DNA of 64,000 bases from Buttiauxella agrestis (GCF_900446255.1 NZ_UIGI01000001.1:956763-1020762), one strand, 5' to 3'. Shown: positions 1 through 9,578, counted from the first letter of the stretch. Numbers and translations are program-made. The notes: generated from the letters alone by a model not told the origin.

Positions 1-464
1 TCAGGGAGTTTGCTTAAATCTGCGAGGTAATCTTTGCCCAGCGGCAATTTTACAATCTTCGCGCCAGTCTGCTCTGCGACCATTAACCACGGCACAAAGT
101 TTGCGTGATGTTCTGCTTCGCTAACGATAATTTCGTCGCCGGGTTGTAGACGCGGACGGGCATAACATTGCGCCACGAGGTTAATGGCTTCAGTGGTGCC
201 ACGCGTCCAGACAATATCTTTAGCGCATGGCGCGTTAAGCAAACCAGCCACGCTATCGCGAGCGGCTTCATATCGTTCTGTCAGGCGTTGGGCTTCGGCA
301 AATTGACTGCGATGAACATTCCCGGCGCTCAGGCTATAAAACTGCCTGGTGGCTTCAATCACCGCGAGGGGTTTAAGTGTGGTTGCTGCGCTGTCGAGAT
401 AGACACCGGCATCAGCCAGAGCCGGAAACTGGCTGCGAAATTCGGCTGGATTAAATGATTTCAT
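1..464 (-). CDS. csdA: Cysteine desulfurase CsdA, N-terminal part (cut by window edge)
   Basis: The reverse strand from an ATG at 464 reads MKSFNPAEFRSQFPALADAG and stays open to base 1, giving about 154 residues of a roughly 400-residue protein. The fold-type I PLP enzyme start (VYLDSAATT) and the stretch around SEAEHHANFVPW match the CsdA/SufS class of cysteine desulfurases, which take sulfur from cysteine as a persulfide for the CSD sulfur-transfer system in the cytoplasm. The PLP lysine and catalytic cysteine lie outside the window. The gene is divergent from ygdI, as in E. coli. Identification by remembered similarity is strong; CsdA rather than SufS is supported by the neighbours. Confidence 0.93.
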   Translation of the reverse strand, partial: MKSFNPAEFRSQFPALADAGVYLDSAATTLKPLAVIEATRQFYSLSAGNVHRSQFAEAQRLTERYEAARDSVAGLLNAPCAKDIVWTRGTTEAINLVAQCYARPRLQPGDEIIVSEAEHHANFVPWLMVAEQTGAKIVKLPLGKDYLADLSKLP

Positions 465-658
465 GATTTTCCTCGTATCCAATGCCGCCGATCGTCGCGC
501 ATTTGTCTTAATCGCACAAGGAATACGTAACCTTCGGAATAGTCTGCTTAATCTGGCAAAGTCCGAAAAGACGGTTATGCTAATTAATGTTAGGTGAATC
601 TTTCACCGTGTTTATTTTGAAGTACAAATCAGCATTAAACGCTACTAAGGAGAAGAAT

Positions 659-886
659 ATGAACAAGGCAGCCGCAGCAGTATTAGCAGGTGTTATGGTT
701 TTTGGTCTTTCAGCATGTTCAGGCCCTAATTACGTGATGCACACTAACGATGGTCGGACTATCGTAGCCGATGGCAAACCGCAAACCGATGAAGATACAG
801 GGATGATTCAGTACAAAGACGCTAATGGGAATAAACAGCAGATTAACCGTACTGACGTGAAAGAGATGGTTGAGTTAGATAAGTAA
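659..886 (+). CDS. ygdI: YgdI/YgdR-family small lipoprotein
   Basis: 75-residue protein. I start at the ATG at 659 because AAGGAGAAG sits just upstream and the preceding in-frame codons do not look like protein. Residues 1-19 are a lipoprotein signal ending in the lipobox LSAC, so the mature protein is anchored by Cys19. The remainder (YVMHTNDGRTIVADGKPQTD, DANGNKQQINRTDV) is the DUF903 SH3-like fold of YgdI/YgdR. Function is not established for the family. It lies convergent to the gcvB RNA, whose terminator begins 9 bases after the stop codon. Confidence 0.92.
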   Translation: MNKAAAAVLAGVMVFGLSACSGPNYVMHTNDGRTIVADGKPQTDEDTGMIQYKDANGNKQQINRTDVKEMVELDK

Positions 887-895
887 ATTTAGAGC

Positions 896-1101
896 AAAAA
901 AAAGCACCGCAATTTGCGGTGCTACATTAATCACTATGGACAGACAGGGTAAATGTACAGGAAGTGAAAAAGGGGTAGCTAAGCTACCGGGGTCTGGAAT
1001 GCCAGACCAATTGCAAACACAACAACACAACATCACAACCGTAAGCCAAAAGCCCTCCGAAACACGCATTTCAGATAACTTTTCGTTCCGGCTCAGGAAG
1101 T
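896..1101 (-). ncRNA. gcvB: GcvB small regulatory RNA
   Basis: Read on the reverse strand, the RNA starts ACTTCCTGAGCCGGAACG at 1101 and ends in a hairpin with arms AGCACCGCAA/TTGCGGTGCT followed by eight T at 903-896. This gives 206 nt, the usual length of GcvB. The G/U-rich unstructured R1 segment (complement of 1008-1041) that pairs with amino-acid transporter mRNAs is intact, and a second hairpin (GGTAGCTTAGCTACC) is visible. A TATAGT box at 1113-1108 stands seven bases before the start. It is divergent from its activator gcvA, the standard arrangement. GcvB acts with Hfq to repress peptide and amino-acid uptake genes. Confidence 0.95.
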
Positions 1102-1229
1102 GACGCCACTATAGGTATTTGCTGGTGCATCCTCAACGGACAATTTATAATGGCTCAGATAAAAAAAACTAATAGGTTAACTAAGTTCACCTGTTTGTTA
1201 ATAGACTTTAACATTTAAGCCAATCAACT
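1102..1229. promoter_or_regulatory. gcvA-gcvB divergent promoter region
   Basis: 128 bases between the divergent gcvB RNA and gcvA. It holds the gcvB -10 box (TATAGT on the reverse strand, 1113-1108). A CTAAT pentamer at about 1168, inside an AT-rich stretch, matches the core sequence reported for GcvA binding. GcvA is known to repress itself and to activate gcvB from this interval. The promoter box is seen; the protein binding is inferred. Confidence 0.6.
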
Positions 1230-2147
1230 ATGTCCAAGCGTTTGCCACCTTTAAATGCCTTACGGGTATTTGACGCCGCTGCTCGTCACCTGAGTTTTAC
1301 TAAAGCGGCCGATGAACTGTTCGTGACTCAGGCCGCCGTCAGCCACCAGATTAAGTCGCTGGAAGATTTCCTCGGCCTTAAATTGTTCCGCCGTCGGAAC
1401 CGCTCTTTGCTGTTGACTGAAGAGGGGCAGAGTTACTATCTGGACATCAAAGAGATTTTTTCGCAGCTCACCGAAGCCACGCGTAAGCTACAGGCGCGTA
1501 GTGCAAAAGGCGCCTTAACTGTTAGTCTGTTGCCGAGTTTTGCCATTCATTGGCTCGTCCCTCGTCTTACTAGCTTTAATACAGCTTATCCGGGAATCGA
1601 TGTCCGAATTCAGGCGGTTGACCGTCAGGAAGATAAACTTTCGGATGATGTCGACGTTGCGATTTTTTACGGGCGAGGAAACTGGCCTGGCTTGCGTGTG
1701 GAAAAATTATACGCAGAATACTTGCTACCGGTCTGCTCACCAATGCTGTTGACCGGCGAGAAACCGATTAAAACACCTGAAGATTTAGCGCATCATACTT
1801 TATTGCATGATGCGTCTCGTCGTGACTGGCAAACCTACACGCGCCAGTTGGGGGTGAGCCATATTAATGTGCAGCAAGGTCCAATCTTTAGCCACAGCGC
1901 GATGGTGCTCCAGGCTGCTATTCACGGGCAAGGTATTGCGCTGGCAAACAATGTGATGGCGCAATCGGAAATTGAAGCGGGACGTTTAGTTTGCCCGTTT
2001 AATGACGTGCTGGTGAGTAAAAATGCCTTTTATCTTGTTTGTCATGACAGTCAGGCAGAACTGGGTAAAATAGCGGCCTTCAGGCAGTGGATTCTGGCGA
2101 AAACAGCGAGCGAACAAGAAAAATTCCGTTTTCGTTACGATCAATAA
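1230..2147 (+). CDS. gcvA: LysR-type transcriptional regulator GcvA (glycine cleavage system)
   Basis: 305 residues, the family length. The N-terminal winged helix-turn-helix is clear (FTKAADELFVTQAAVSHQIK, residues about 23-42), followed by a LysR substrate-binding domain. GcvA controls the gcvTHP glycine-cleavage operon in response to glycine and purines, and activates the GcvB RNA transcribed divergently here. Position between gcvB and ygdD is as in E. coli. No anomalies seen. Confidence 0.96.
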   Translation: MSKRLPPLNALRVFDAAARHLSFTKAADELFVTQAAVSHQIKSLEDFLGLKLFRRRNRSLLLTEEGQSYYLDIKEIFSQLTEATRKLQARSAKGALTVSLLPSFAIHWLVPRLTSFNTAYPGIDVRIQAVDRQEDKLSDDVDVAIFYGRGNWPGLRVEKLYAEYLLPVCSPMLLTGEKPIKTPEDLAHHTLLHDASRRDWQTYTRQLGVSHINVQQGPIFSHSAMVLQAAIHGQGIALANNVMAQSEIEAGRLVCPFNDVLVSKNAFYLVCHDSQAELGKIAAFRQWILAKTASEQEKFRFRYDQ

Positions 2148-2196
2148 GCAACCTTCGCGCAGGCACTGTGCTGCGCCTTCACTTTAGGGTTACACC

Positions 2197-2592
2197 ATGA
2201 CCAGCCGTTTCATGCTGATTTTTACCGCAATCAGCGGTTTCATCTTTGTTGCTCTCGGGGCCTTTGGGGCGCATGTATTGAGCAAAACGCTTGGTGTTGT
2301 GGAAATGGGCTGGATTCAAACCGGCCTCGAGTATCAAGCGTTTCACACGTTAGCCATATTTGGTCTGGCCGTTGCCATGCAACGCCGGGTCAGCATTTGG
2401 TTTTACTGGAGCAGCGTTTTTATGGCGCTCGGTACTGTTTTATTCAGCGGCAGTCTTTATTGTCTGGCGCTGTCACACTTACGCCTGTGGGCGTTTGTTA
2501 CTCCGGTCGGCGGGTTTAGTTTTCTCGCTGGTTGGATCTTGATGTTGATTGGTGCAATGCGCCTGAAACGTAGGGGCGTAAGCCATGAATAA
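2197..2592 (+). CDS. ygdD: Small inner-membrane protein YgdD (DUF423)
   Basis: 131 residues with four hydrophobic segments (about residues 5-28, 48-65, 70-92 and 97-120) and the DUF423 features [11 protein letters not shown] near the N-terminus and HTLAIFGLA. An integral inner-membrane protein of unknown function. Its last 8 bases overlap the start of rlmM, so the two are translationally linked. Confidence 0.92.
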   Translation: MTSRFMLIFTAISGFIFVALGAFGAHVLSKTLGVVEMGWIQTGLEYQAFHTLAIFGLAVAMQRRVSIWFYWSSVFMALGTVLFSGSLYCLALSHLRLWAFVTPVGGFSFLAGWILMLIGAMRLKRRGVSHE

Positions 2593-3685
2593 AGTTATTT
2601 TGTACTGCCGACAAGGCTTTGAGAAAGAGTGCGCGGCAGAGATTACCGATAAAGCGGGCCAGCGCGGCGTGTTTGGTTTTGCACGCGTGAAAGAAAACAG
2701 CGGTTACGTGATTTACGAATGCTATCAGCAAGATGACGCTGACAAACTGGCGCGTGAATTGCCGTTTCGTGATCTGATCTTTGCTCGCCAGATGATCGTT
2801 GCGGGTGAACTGCTAAAAGATCTTCCACCGGAAGATCGTATTACACCCATTACCGGAATGTTGACGGGCGTGGTTGAGAAGGGCGGCGATCTGCGTGTTG
2901 AAGTTGCTGACACCAATGAAAGCAAAGAGCTGATGAAGTTTTGCCGTAAGCTGACGGTACCGCTGCGTGCCAGCCTGCGCGAAGCCGGGATCCTCACCAA
3001 TTACGAAACGCCAAAACGCCCGGTGGTGCATGTGTTCTTTATCGCACCTGGCTGCTGCTACACCGGTTATTCCTACACCACGAATAACTCGCCTTTCTAT
3101 ATGGGCATCCAGCGACTGAAATTGCCTGCTGAAGCGCCAAGCCGTTCAACCCTGAAACTGGAAGAAGCATTCCATACTTTCATTCCGGCGGATGAGTGGG
3201 ATGAGCGTCTGGCGAACGGAATGCATGCCGTTGACCTTGGAGCCTGCCCAGGCGGTTGGACTTACCAGTTAACGCAACGCAACATGTGGGTTTGCTCCGT
3301 TGATAACGGCCCAATGGCACAGAGCCTGATGGACACCGGGCAAGTGACCTGGTTGCAGGAAGATGGTTTTAAATATAAGCCAACCCGCAACAACATCTCC
3401 TGGATGGTCTGCGACATGGTTGAGAAACCAGCGAAAGTGGCGAGTCTGATGGCTACGTGGTTAGTGAACGGCTGGTGCCGCGAAACCATTTTCAACCTCA
3501 AGTTGCCAATGAAGAAGCGCTATGAAGAAGTGTCACAAAACCTGGCATTGATTCATGAAAAACTGGCAGAGCATGGTATCAGCGCGGAAATTCAGGCGCG
3601 CCAGTTGTACCACGACCGTGAAGAAGTGACTGTGCACGTGCGCCGTATGTGGGCCGCAGTGGGCGGTCGTCGCGACGAGCGATAA
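2585..3685 (+). CDS. rlmM: 23S rRNA 2'-O-ribose C2498 methyltransferase RlmM
   Basis: 366 residues, matching the E. coli enzyme. An N-terminal THUMP-like region is followed by a Rossmann-type methyltransferase domain with the SAM motif [14 protein letters not shown] at about residues 216-229. Further conserved blocks are VCDMVEKP and [13 protein letters not shown], which carry the catalytic Asp and Lys of the 2'-O-methyltransferase tetrad. It methylates the ribose of C2498 in the peptidyl-transferase centre of 23S rRNA using SAM. Starts inside the end of ygdD. Confidence 0.96.
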   Translation: MNKVILYCRQGFEKECAAEITDKAGQRGVFGFARVKENSGYVIYECYQQDDADKLARELPFRDLIFARQMIVAGELLKDLPPEDRITPITGMLTGVVEKGGDLRVEVADTNESKELMKFCRKLTVPLRASLREAGILTNYETPKRPVVHVFFIAPGCCYTGYSYTTNNSPFYMGIQRLKLPAEAPSRSTLKLEEAFHTFIPADEWDERLANGMHAVDLGACPGGWTYQLTQRNMWVCSVDNGPMAQSLMDTGQVTWLQEDGFKYKPTRNNISWMVCDMVEKPAKVASLMATWLVNGWCRETIFNLKLPMKKRYEEVSQNLALIHEKLAEHGISAEIQARQLYHDREEVTVHVRRMWAAVGGRRDER

Positions 3686-3698
3686 TCACCTTCATTCA

Positions 3699-3721
3699 AC
3701 CCTCTCCCTAAAGGAGAGGGT
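3699..3721. terminator. Hairpin between convergent rlmM and xni
   Basis: Inverted repeat ACCCTCTCC / GGAGAGGGT with a 5-base loop, placed between the converging ends of rlmM and xni. Only a weak T-run follows on either strand, so it may be a bidirectional terminator or a member of the common GAGAGGG palindromic repeats of enterobacteria. Confidence 0.5.
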
Positions 3722-3723
3722 GT

Positions 3724-4479
3724 TCAGCCCGGCAATCTCAACTGCTGTAAATTCCCATCAAGCTGTAAATCTGTCTGCAACTGCGCCACCTGGCGGCTGA
3801 TAAACGCACTTTCACGATGTTGTTCTAACTTCTTACGCCATTTCTCGGGCACTTCCTCTAATCGTTCATACAGCGTTTCGAGCGTTGAAAACTGATTGAT
3901 CAATTGTGTGGCGCTCTTCGGCCCGATACCCGGAACACCAGAAATTTTACTGCTGCTGATTCCCGCAAGCCCCCAGAAGTCGCCCAGTTGCGCAGGCAAC
4001 ACACCGTATTCCTGCGCAATAAATGGTGCATCCAGCCAGCGTTTCTGAAAGTAGTCGCGGATTTGAATGTTCGGTGCGAGCAACTGGCAGAAACCTTTGT
4101 CGGTGGAAACAATAGTCGCGCGGTGCCCGCTTGCCGCAATTTTTACCGCAAGTGTGGCGGCAAGATCATCAGCCTCGTTCCCCGCAGAATGCCAGCAGGC
4201 AACGCCTCTTTTAGCGAACGCATCTCGCAATACTGGCATTTCCTGATGCAAGGTATCTGGCATTGGTGTGCGCCCCGCTTTATAGTCAGGCAACACCTGA
4301 TGCCGCCAGCCTTCACGGCGGTCATCGTCGTCAAACACGGCGACAGCATGCGTGGGCTGACTATGGGTAATCAGCGCATCAAGAGCGTGCAGGCAGGTAT
4401 CAACGCAGGGTGAGCCTTGAACCGCATGAATACGGCGTATTAAGTTCAGGGCATCAACGATAAGTAAATGAATCATCAT
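3724..4479 (-). CDS. xni: Flap endonuclease Xni (exonuclease IX, ExoIX)
   Basis: 251 residues from the ATG at 4479 ([16 protein letters not shown]), the exact length of E. coli Xni. A GTG 33 bases upstream is in frame but would add residues the family lacks. The 5'-nuclease/FEN fold is visible: the acidic motif [11 protein letters not shown], the block IVSTDKGF, and a helix-three-turn-helix stretch [18 protein letters not shown]. Xni binds DNA flaps and belongs to the family of the Pol I 5'-nuclease domain. In E. coli the fuc operon lies between xni and rlmM; here the two genes abut. Confidence 0.95.
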   Translation of the reverse strand: MMIHLLIVDALNLIRRIHAVQGSPCVDTCLHALDALITHSQPTHAVAVFDDDDRREGWRHQVLPDYKAGRTPMPDTLHQEMPVLRDAFAKRGVACWHSAGNEADDLAATLAVKIAASGHRATIVSTDKGFCQLLAPNIQIRDYFQKRWLDAPFIAQEYGVLPAQLGDFWGLAGISSSKISGVPGIGPKSATQLINQFSTLETLYERLEEVPEKWRKKLEQHRESAFISRQVAQLQTDLQLDGNLQQLRLPG

Positions 4480-4596
4480 GGGTATTTCGCATTCAACATT
4501 CTCTTGATGCACAGTAACATTTCTGCGAGACGACCGCGAACGCGGGAATTAAATTCAGGAAAGCGGCTCGCAATATTATTGTTCTGAAAAGCATTG

Positions 4597-4608
4597 CTAA
4601 GTACTTAG
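4597..4608. promoter_or_regulatory. Perfect 12-bp palindrome upstream of the aminotransferase
   Basis: CTAAGTACTTAG lies in the 175-base gap between divergent xni and the aminotransferase gene, 46 bases before the latter's ATG. It is directly followed by TTGCTATATATATTTT, which could supply a -10 box. The position suggests an operator, but the protein is unknown. Confidence 0.35.
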
Positions 4609-4654
4609 GTTGCTATATATATTTTAAACGAATAGAAAAATCAGAGACAACAAC

Positions 4655-5839
4655 ATGAGTAATAGTTCACACCTCGCACATCGCATCCAGGCCTTACAAC
4701 CGTCAGCCATCAGAGAATTATTGAAGCACAGCAAAATGCCAGGCGTGATTTCTCTTGCCGGCGGCATTCCTTCCAGCGAATTGTTTGATAAAGAAGGGCT
4801 GGGAATTGCGACGCAAAAAGTGGTCGCCGAGAATTTTAATGACGCGTTCCAGTATGGCCTGACCGAAGGCAATGTTGAACTGCGTCAGCAATTGGTTGAA
4901 CTGTGCCAGCAACGTGGGATTACCACCACTTCAGAACAGTTGCTGATCACCTCTGGCTCTCAACAGGCGCTGGATTTGCTGATGCGTGCGTTGGTGAACC
5001 CTGGTGATGTGTTTGTGGTTGAGCGCCCAACTTATCTGGCGACGCTGCAAATTCTGAGCCTGAACGAAGCCGATGTGAAATCCGTGGGTAGCGATGAGCA
5101 CGGAATGATTGTCGAAGAACTGGAAGAGTTGCTGAAAACGACGCGTATTAAAGGCGTTTATATTGTTCCGACTTTTGGCAACCCAAGCGGCACAACATTG
5201 AGCGCCAGCCGCCGTGAGCAACTGGTCAAACTGGCTGAAGAACATCACTTCGTGATTGTTGAAGATGATCCGTACGGCGCGATTAGCTTCACTGACACTC
5301 ACGAGAAAACGCTTCTGCAAGTGGCAACAGAGCGCGGCAGTCAGGAAAACGTAGTTTATACCTCGACGTTTTCTAAAATTCTGGCACCGGGTTTGCGCGT
5401 AGGCTGGATTGTTCTGCCGGAATGGATGAAGCAAAAAGTCGCCATCATTAAGCAGGCCACAGATTTACACGCCAACTCTTTTACGCAATCACTGGTATCT
5501 GCCTATCTCACACTCGACAGGCTTGACCCGCAGATTGAGCTGATTCGCGAAGCGTATAAGAAGAAATGCCTGAGCTTGTCGAAGTATTTGCATCAGGAAT
5601 TAAACGAGCACATCAGCTTTAATCAGCCGCAGGGTGGGATGTTCTTGTGGGCCTCTTTCCGCTACGAATTTGATACCACCCGTTGGTTGCAACAGACGCT
5701 GGAAAAAGGTGTGGTGTATGTGCCTGGTGAATTCTTCTTTAGTGATAATGCCGACAAGAAAACGTTACGTTTCTCTTATGCAACGGCAACAGAAGAGCAG
5801 CTCTATGATGCGGTACAACGCTTAAAAGCGGCGCTGTAA
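4655..5839 (+). CDS. PLP-dependent aminotransferase, class I/II (2-aminoadipate/MocR-type domain)
   Basis: 394 residues. Fold-type I aminotransferase features: SLAGGIPSSELF near residue 33, the YGLTEGN segment, LLITSGSQQALDLL, VPTFGNPSGTTLS, EDDPYGAI, and the PLP-lysine block TSTFSKILAPGLRVGW. This is the aminotransferase domain found alone in LysN-type 2-aminoadipate transaminases and fused to a GntR domain in MocR regulators; no DNA-binding domain is present here. Substrate cannot be told from sequence; a broad aromatic, aminoadipate or branched-chain amino-acid specificity is usual. It stands alone with its own terminator and no pathway neighbour, and is absent from this place in E. coli. 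Confidence 0.85.
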   Translation: MSNSSHLAHRIQALQPSAIRELLKHSKMPGVISLAGGIPSSELFDKEGLGIATQKVVAENFNDAFQYGLTEGNVELRQQLVELCQQRGITTTSEQLLITSGSQQALDLLMRALVNPGDVFVVERPTYLATLQILSLNEADVKSVGSDEHGMIVEELEELLKTTRIKGVYIVPTFGNPSGTTLSASRREQLVKLAEEHHFVIVEDDPYGAISFTDTHEKTLLQVATERGSQENVVYTSTFSKILAPGLRVGWIVLPEWMKQKVAIIKQATDLHANSFTQSLVSAYLTLDRLDPQIELIREAYKKKCLSLSKYLHQELNEHISFNQPQGGMFLWASFRYEFDTTRWLQQTLEKGVVYVPGEFFFSDNADKKTLRFSYATATEEQLYDAVQRLKAAL

Positions 5840-5844
5840 GACGA

Positions 5845-5872
5845 AAAAATGGAGCCGCAAGGCTCCATTTTT
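5845..5872. terminator. Bidirectional terminator, aminotransferase / kdgT
   Basis: Perfect 12-base arms AAAAATGGAGCC / GGCTCCATTTTT with a GCAA loop between the converging aminotransferase and kdgT genes. Runs of A and T on both sides make it rho-independent in both directions. Confidence 0.9.
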
Positions 5873-5890
5873 GTATTAACTGTTTAACGA

Positions 5891-6886
5891 TTAATGTGAA
5901 ATCTCCACCACATCATCAGTTTCATTCTTTTGAGCGACTTTCCCACCCATACGTCTTGAATACAGTGCGGTAATGATTGGCACCAAAATCGCGGTCACAA
6001 TCACGCTTGCTGCAACCAGCGCGGTCGCTGAAGCGGCGACTGGCTCAAATGCCGGGTTGATTTGCGCAATGATAACCGGGTTAGCCACCGCAGCGCCTGC
6101 TGCGGAAGAGGCTGCAATACCCGCCGTACCGTTGCCGCCACCAATATATTTATCAGCCAGAATCAACGGAATACCGGTGATGATGATAACGCCCACGCCC
6201 AGCATGATACCCAGCAAGCCGGTGTGCATAATCACATTCAGGTTGATGGTGTTACCCAGGGCAAAGCCAAAGAACGGAATCAACACAGGCGTTGCTTTGC
6301 TAAAGAATGCACGTAAATCGTGGTCCAGGTTACCTAATGCAAAACCAATCAGGAAGGGCAGCACGGCACCGATAAAGTGGTGTGGTTCAAAGGAAGCCAG
6401 ACCCGCAGAACCCAGGATCACCATGGTCATGAGTGGGCCAGATTCCAGAGACATCAGAACGAATGCACCTGATTCTTCTTTAGTGCCGTACTGGTTCATC
6501 AGACTCGCGTACAGGCCGCCGTTGGTCATGTCCATCGCAGAGACGAGGGCCAGAACGGATAAACCAGCGAACATGCCGGTCTGAATCCCACCTTCAGGGA
6601 TAAAGGACGCGGCAATCATAGCCACGACCCAGGCCACAGCAATTTTGGTCAGCACCAGGGTGCCGGACTTGCGCAAAACGGTACCCGTTGCACGCAGATC
6701 AATTGAGGCACCAATACAGAAGAACCAAACCGCCAGAATAGGAACGGTGCCGCTTATCATCCCTTTAGTAAACGAACCAAAATAAGCACCGGTGTCAGGA
6801 GCGAAGGTATTTAGTATGGCTCCAAGAATCAATGGAACCAGCATCATCCCGCCGGGAATACGTTCAATAGTAGCTTTGATCTTCAT
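5891..6886 (-). CDS. kdgT: 2-keto-3-deoxygluconate permease KdgT
   Basis: 331 residues with about ten hydrophobic segments. The start [19 protein letters not shown] and the blocks [11 protein letters not shown] and [16 protein letters not shown] are typical of the KdgT transporter family (TC 2.A.10), which imports 2-keto-3-deoxy-D-gluconate (KDG) with protons across the inner membrane. It is divergent from kduI, and a KdgR-type operator lies between them. KDG is the shared intermediate of pectin, alginate and uronate breakdown. kdgT is not at this position in E. coli. Confidence 0.93.
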   Translation of the reverse strand: MKIKATIERIPGGMMLVPLILGAILNTFAPDTGAYFGSFTKGMISGTVPILAVWFFCIGASIDLRATGTVLRKSGTLVLTKIAVAWVVAMIAASFIPEGGIQTGMFAGLSVLALVSAMDMTNGGLYASLMNQYGTKEESGAFVLMSLESGPLMTMVILGSAGLASFEPHHFIGAVLPFLIGFALGNLDHDLRAFFSKATPVLIPFFGFALGNTINLNVIMHTGLLGIMLGVGVIIITGIPLILADKYIGGGNGTAGIAASSAAGAAVANPVIIAQINPAFEPVAASATALVAASVIVTAILVPIITALYSRRMGGKVAQKNETDDVVEISH

Positions 6887-7116
6887 GGTAAATCCTCTTC
6901 ATCCTTTCATCCAGGACTGCGTGTGAATGAAAGAATTACGTAACAGTAAGCGGTTGAAAAACTTTGTTTTCCCAGGTTTTGTTATGCTTTGGTCGACTTG
7001 CTTTTTTGCTCTTTGCGGCAAATAGCATTGACCTGGAGACAGGATTGACGCGGGTTGTGGCCCACATGCTTCTTTCTCTGAATGAACTATCCACTTACTG
7101 GAACTGCAATTCAATC

Positions 7117-7139
7117 AAATTGAAACGATATTTCAATTT
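7117..7139. promoter_or_regulatory. KdgR-type operator between kdgT and kduI
   Basis: Inverted repeat with 9-base arms AAATTGAAA / TTTCAATTT around CGATA. It resembles the published KdgR site (two GAAA/TTTC half-sites around a short spacer). It lies in the 413-base gap 6887-7299 between divergent kdgT and kduI, both known KdgR targets in related bacteria. KdgR would release the site when KDG accumulates. The remaining bases of the gap are AT-rich with no gene I can support. Confidence 0.75.
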
Positions 7140-7299
7140 GGATCACATTATTTATATAATCAGGTGATAAACTGTCTATGTGGTGCGGTTAAATGTAGAT
7201 GACTTGTGATTAACTCTATTTTAATTGCTAAATTATTATTAATAGTAACGGGCGTGATTGTGTTTCCGCCTGGTATTTTCAGCCTTGAAAGGAAAAGTA

Positions 7300-8136
7300 A
7301 TGGATATTCGTCAAAGCATTCATAGCGATCACGCAAAAACCCTGGATACTGCCGGTTTACGTAAAGAGTTTCTGATTGAAACCATCTTTACTGCTGACGA
7401 GTACACCATGACCTACAGCCACATCGACCGCATTATTGTCGGTGGCGTCATGCCTGTTACGCGCACGGTGAGTGTTGGCGGTGAAGTCGGTAAGCAGTTG
7501 GGGGTGAGCTATTTCCTCGAGCGCCGCGAGTTGGGTGTCATCAATATCGGCGGTCAGGGCACAATTACGGTTGACGGTACTTGCTACGAAATCGGCACTC
7601 GCGACGGTTTGTACGTCGGTAAGGGCGCTAAAGAAGTGGTGTTCGCCAGCATCGACCCTGCAAACCCGGCACGCTTCTACTACAACTGTGCTCCGGCACA
7701 CACCACTTACCCAACCAAGCGCGTGACACCTGCGGACGTTTCTCCAGTCACACTGGGCGATAGCGTTACCAGCAACCGTCGTACTATCAACAAGTACTTC
7801 GTTCCAGATGTGCTGGAAACGTGCCAGTTGAGTATGGGTCTGACTGAACTGGCGCCAGGTAACCTGTGGAACACCATGCCTTGCCATACACACGAACGTC
7901 GTATGGAGGTCTATTTCTACTTCGGTCTGGAGCAGGATAGCTGCGTATTCCACATGATGGGCCAGCCGCAAGAAACCCGTCACATCGTGATGCAAAACGA
8001 GCAAGCGGTGATTTCCCCGAGCTGGTCAATTCACTCAGGCGTGGGTACGCGCGCGTATACGTTTATCTGGGGAATGGTGGGTGAGAATCAGGTGTTTGAC
8101 GATATGGATCATGTGAAGGTTGGCGATCTAAGATAA
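7300..8136 (+). CDS. kduI: 5-dehydro-4-deoxy-D-glucuronate isomerase KduI
   Basis: 278 residues from the ATG at 7300 ([19 protein letters not shown]), preceded by GAAAGGAAAAG; earlier in-frame codons do not match the family. The cupin metal site is intact: [15 protein letters not shown] gives two His and one Glu, and the third His is in WSIHSGVG. KduI isomerises 5-keto-4-deoxyuronate (DKI) to 3-deoxy-D-glycero-2,5-hexodiulosonate on the way to KDG. Usually kduD lies next to it; no kduD is adjacent here, although a short-chain dehydrogenase occurs at 61.7 kb. A terminator shared with sdaB follows. Confidence 0.96.
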   Translation: MDIRQSIHSDHAKTLDTAGLRKEFLIETIFTADEYTMTYSHIDRIIVGGVMPVTRTVSVGGEVGKQLGVSYFLERRELGVINIGGQGTITVDGTCYEIGTRDGLYVGKGAKEVVFASIDPANPARFYYNCAPAHTTYPTKRVTPADVSPVTLGDSVTSNRRTINKYFVPDVLETCQLSMGLTELAPGNLWNTMPCHTHERRMEVYFYFGLEQDSCVFHMMGQPQETRHIVMQNEQAVISPSWSIHSGVGTRAYTFIWGMVGENQVFDDMDHVKVGDLR

Positions 8137-8147
8137 GAAGCCGCTAT

Positions 8148-8176
8148 AAAAAAACCCGCTTCGCAGCGGGTTTTTG
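8148..8176. terminator. Bidirectional terminator, kduI / sdaB
   Basis: Hairpin AAAAACCCGCT-TCGC-AGCGGGTTTTT between convergent kduI and sdaB, with A- and T-tracts on both sides. Confidence 0.92.
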
Positions 8177-8179
8177 TTT

Positions 8180-9544
8180 TTAATCGCAGGACACTTTCAT
8201 CGCCAGGCCACCGCGTGATGTTTCGCGGTATTTGGCGTTCATGTCTTTGCCGGTCTCGTACATGGTGTCGATAACCTTATCGAGGCAAACGCGTGGTTCG
8301 CTGGTACGACGCAAAGCCATACGTGCCGCATTCACCGCTTTTACCGCTGCAATCGCATTACGCTCAATGCACGGAACCTGAACTTGTCCGGCAACCGGGT
8401 CGCACGTCAGACCGAGGTTATGTTCCATCCCAATCTCAGCCGCGATGCAAACCTGGCTTGGGCTGCCGCCCAGTAATTCCGCAAGACCCGCAGCTGCCAT
8501 GGAACAGGCAACACCGACTTCGCCCTGGCAACCCACTTCAGCGCCTGAAATCGATGCGTTCATCTTATACAGAGAACCAATTGCGCCCGCCGCGAGGAAG
8601 TAACGCGCACAGGAGTTTGTATTAACTTCACGAATGAATTTGTCGTAATAAGCCAGTACCGCCGGAACAATACCGCATGCACCGTTAGTTGGGGCGGTGA
8701 CAACGCGACCACCTGCCGCATTTTCTTCGTTTACCGCCAGCGCGAACATGTTAATCCAGTCGACAACGGCCATTGGGTCCGAGTTGTTCTTATCACTGCT
8801 GACCAACATTCTGCGTAATGCCGCAGCACGACGTGGCACTCGCATTTTGCCTGGCAGCACGCCTTCGGTGGTGATGCCACGTTCAATACCGCTGCGCATG
8901 ACATTCCAGACGTCAGCAAAGTGCGCGTCAATTTCAGCCTGCGAACGTATAGCTCGCTCATTGAGCATCATCAAACCAGACAGCGAAAGCCCGCTTTCTT
9001 TGCAATGACGCTGCAAATCAGCGGCACTTTTATAAGGATAGGGCACTACAACCTGCTGGGACTCTTCCACGCCAAAATGGGCTTCATCAACGATAAAACC
9101 GCCGCCGATGGAGTAATACGTTTGGCTGTAAACCACTTCACTTCCTGCCAGCGCCGAAATACGCATGCCGTTTTCGTGCAGGGAAAGATTATCTTCGTGG
9201 AAGTTCATGCAGCTATCGACCGGGAATTCCACTTCATGCTGGCCGTTTGCCAGCAACAGGCGACCGTGAGTATTCACGTCCTGAATAAAATGTGGGATGG
9301 CGTCGATATCAACAGTGTCCGGCATATTACCCGCCAGACCCATAATAATGGCGATATCGGTATGGTGACCTTTACCGGTGAGAGAGAGTGAACCGTATAC
9401 ATCAACGACGACTCGCGTGACGTTGCGCAAAATCCCTTGCGCGATCAAATCGCCTGCGAATTGCTTACCGGCTTTCATCGGGCCGACGGTATGGGAACTG
9501 GATGGGCCAATACCGATTTTGAAAATATCGAATACGCTAATCAT
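8180..9544 (-). CDS. sdaB: L-serine dehydratase SdaB (L-serine deaminase II)
   Basis: 454 residues, near-identical in length to E. coli SdaB (455). It contains the beta domain start MISVFDIFKIGIGPSSSHTV and alpha-domain blocks TAPTNGACGIVPAVLAYYDK and AEIGMEHNLGLTCDPV. The Cys residues in GACG, TCDP and VPCIERN are those that hold the oxygen-sensitive [4Fe-4S] cluster in this family. It converts L-serine to pyruvate and ammonia. It follows sdaC on the same strand with a partial terminator between them. Confidence 0.96.
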   Translation of the reverse strand: MISVFDIFKIGIGPSSSHTVGPMKAGKQFAGDLIAQGILRNVTRVVVDVYGSLSLTGKGHHTDIAIIMGLAGNMPDTVDIDAIPHFIQDVNTHGRLLLANGQHEVEFPVDSCMNFHEDNLSLHENGMRISALAGSEVVYSQTYYSIGGGFIVDEAHFGVEESQQVVVPYPYKSAADLQRHCKESGLSLSGLMMLNERAIRSQAEIDAHFADVWNVMRSGIERGITTEGVLPGKMRVPRRAAALRRMLVSSDKNNSDPMAVVDWINMFALAVNEENAAGGRVVTAPTNGACGIVPAVLAYYDKFIREVNTNSCARYFLAAGAIGSLYKMNASISGAEVGCQGEVGVACSMAAAGLAELLGGSPSQVCIAAEIGMEHNLGLTCDPVAGQVQVPCIERNAIAAVKAVNAARMALRRTSEPRVCLDKVIDTMYETGKDMNAKYRETSRGGLAMKVSCD

Positions 9545-9578
9545 GTTGCGTCCGTTGCCTGAGTAACTTTAAGAGAAA

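Noticed and set aside
875-1069. 64-codon reverse-strand frame between ygdI and gcvA
   Set aside because: It lies almost wholly within the GcvB RNA, whose start, R1 segment and terminator are all recognisable.
3904-4413. 169-codon forward frame opposite xni
   Set aside because: It is antisense to a clearly conserved nuclease gene and shows no family features.
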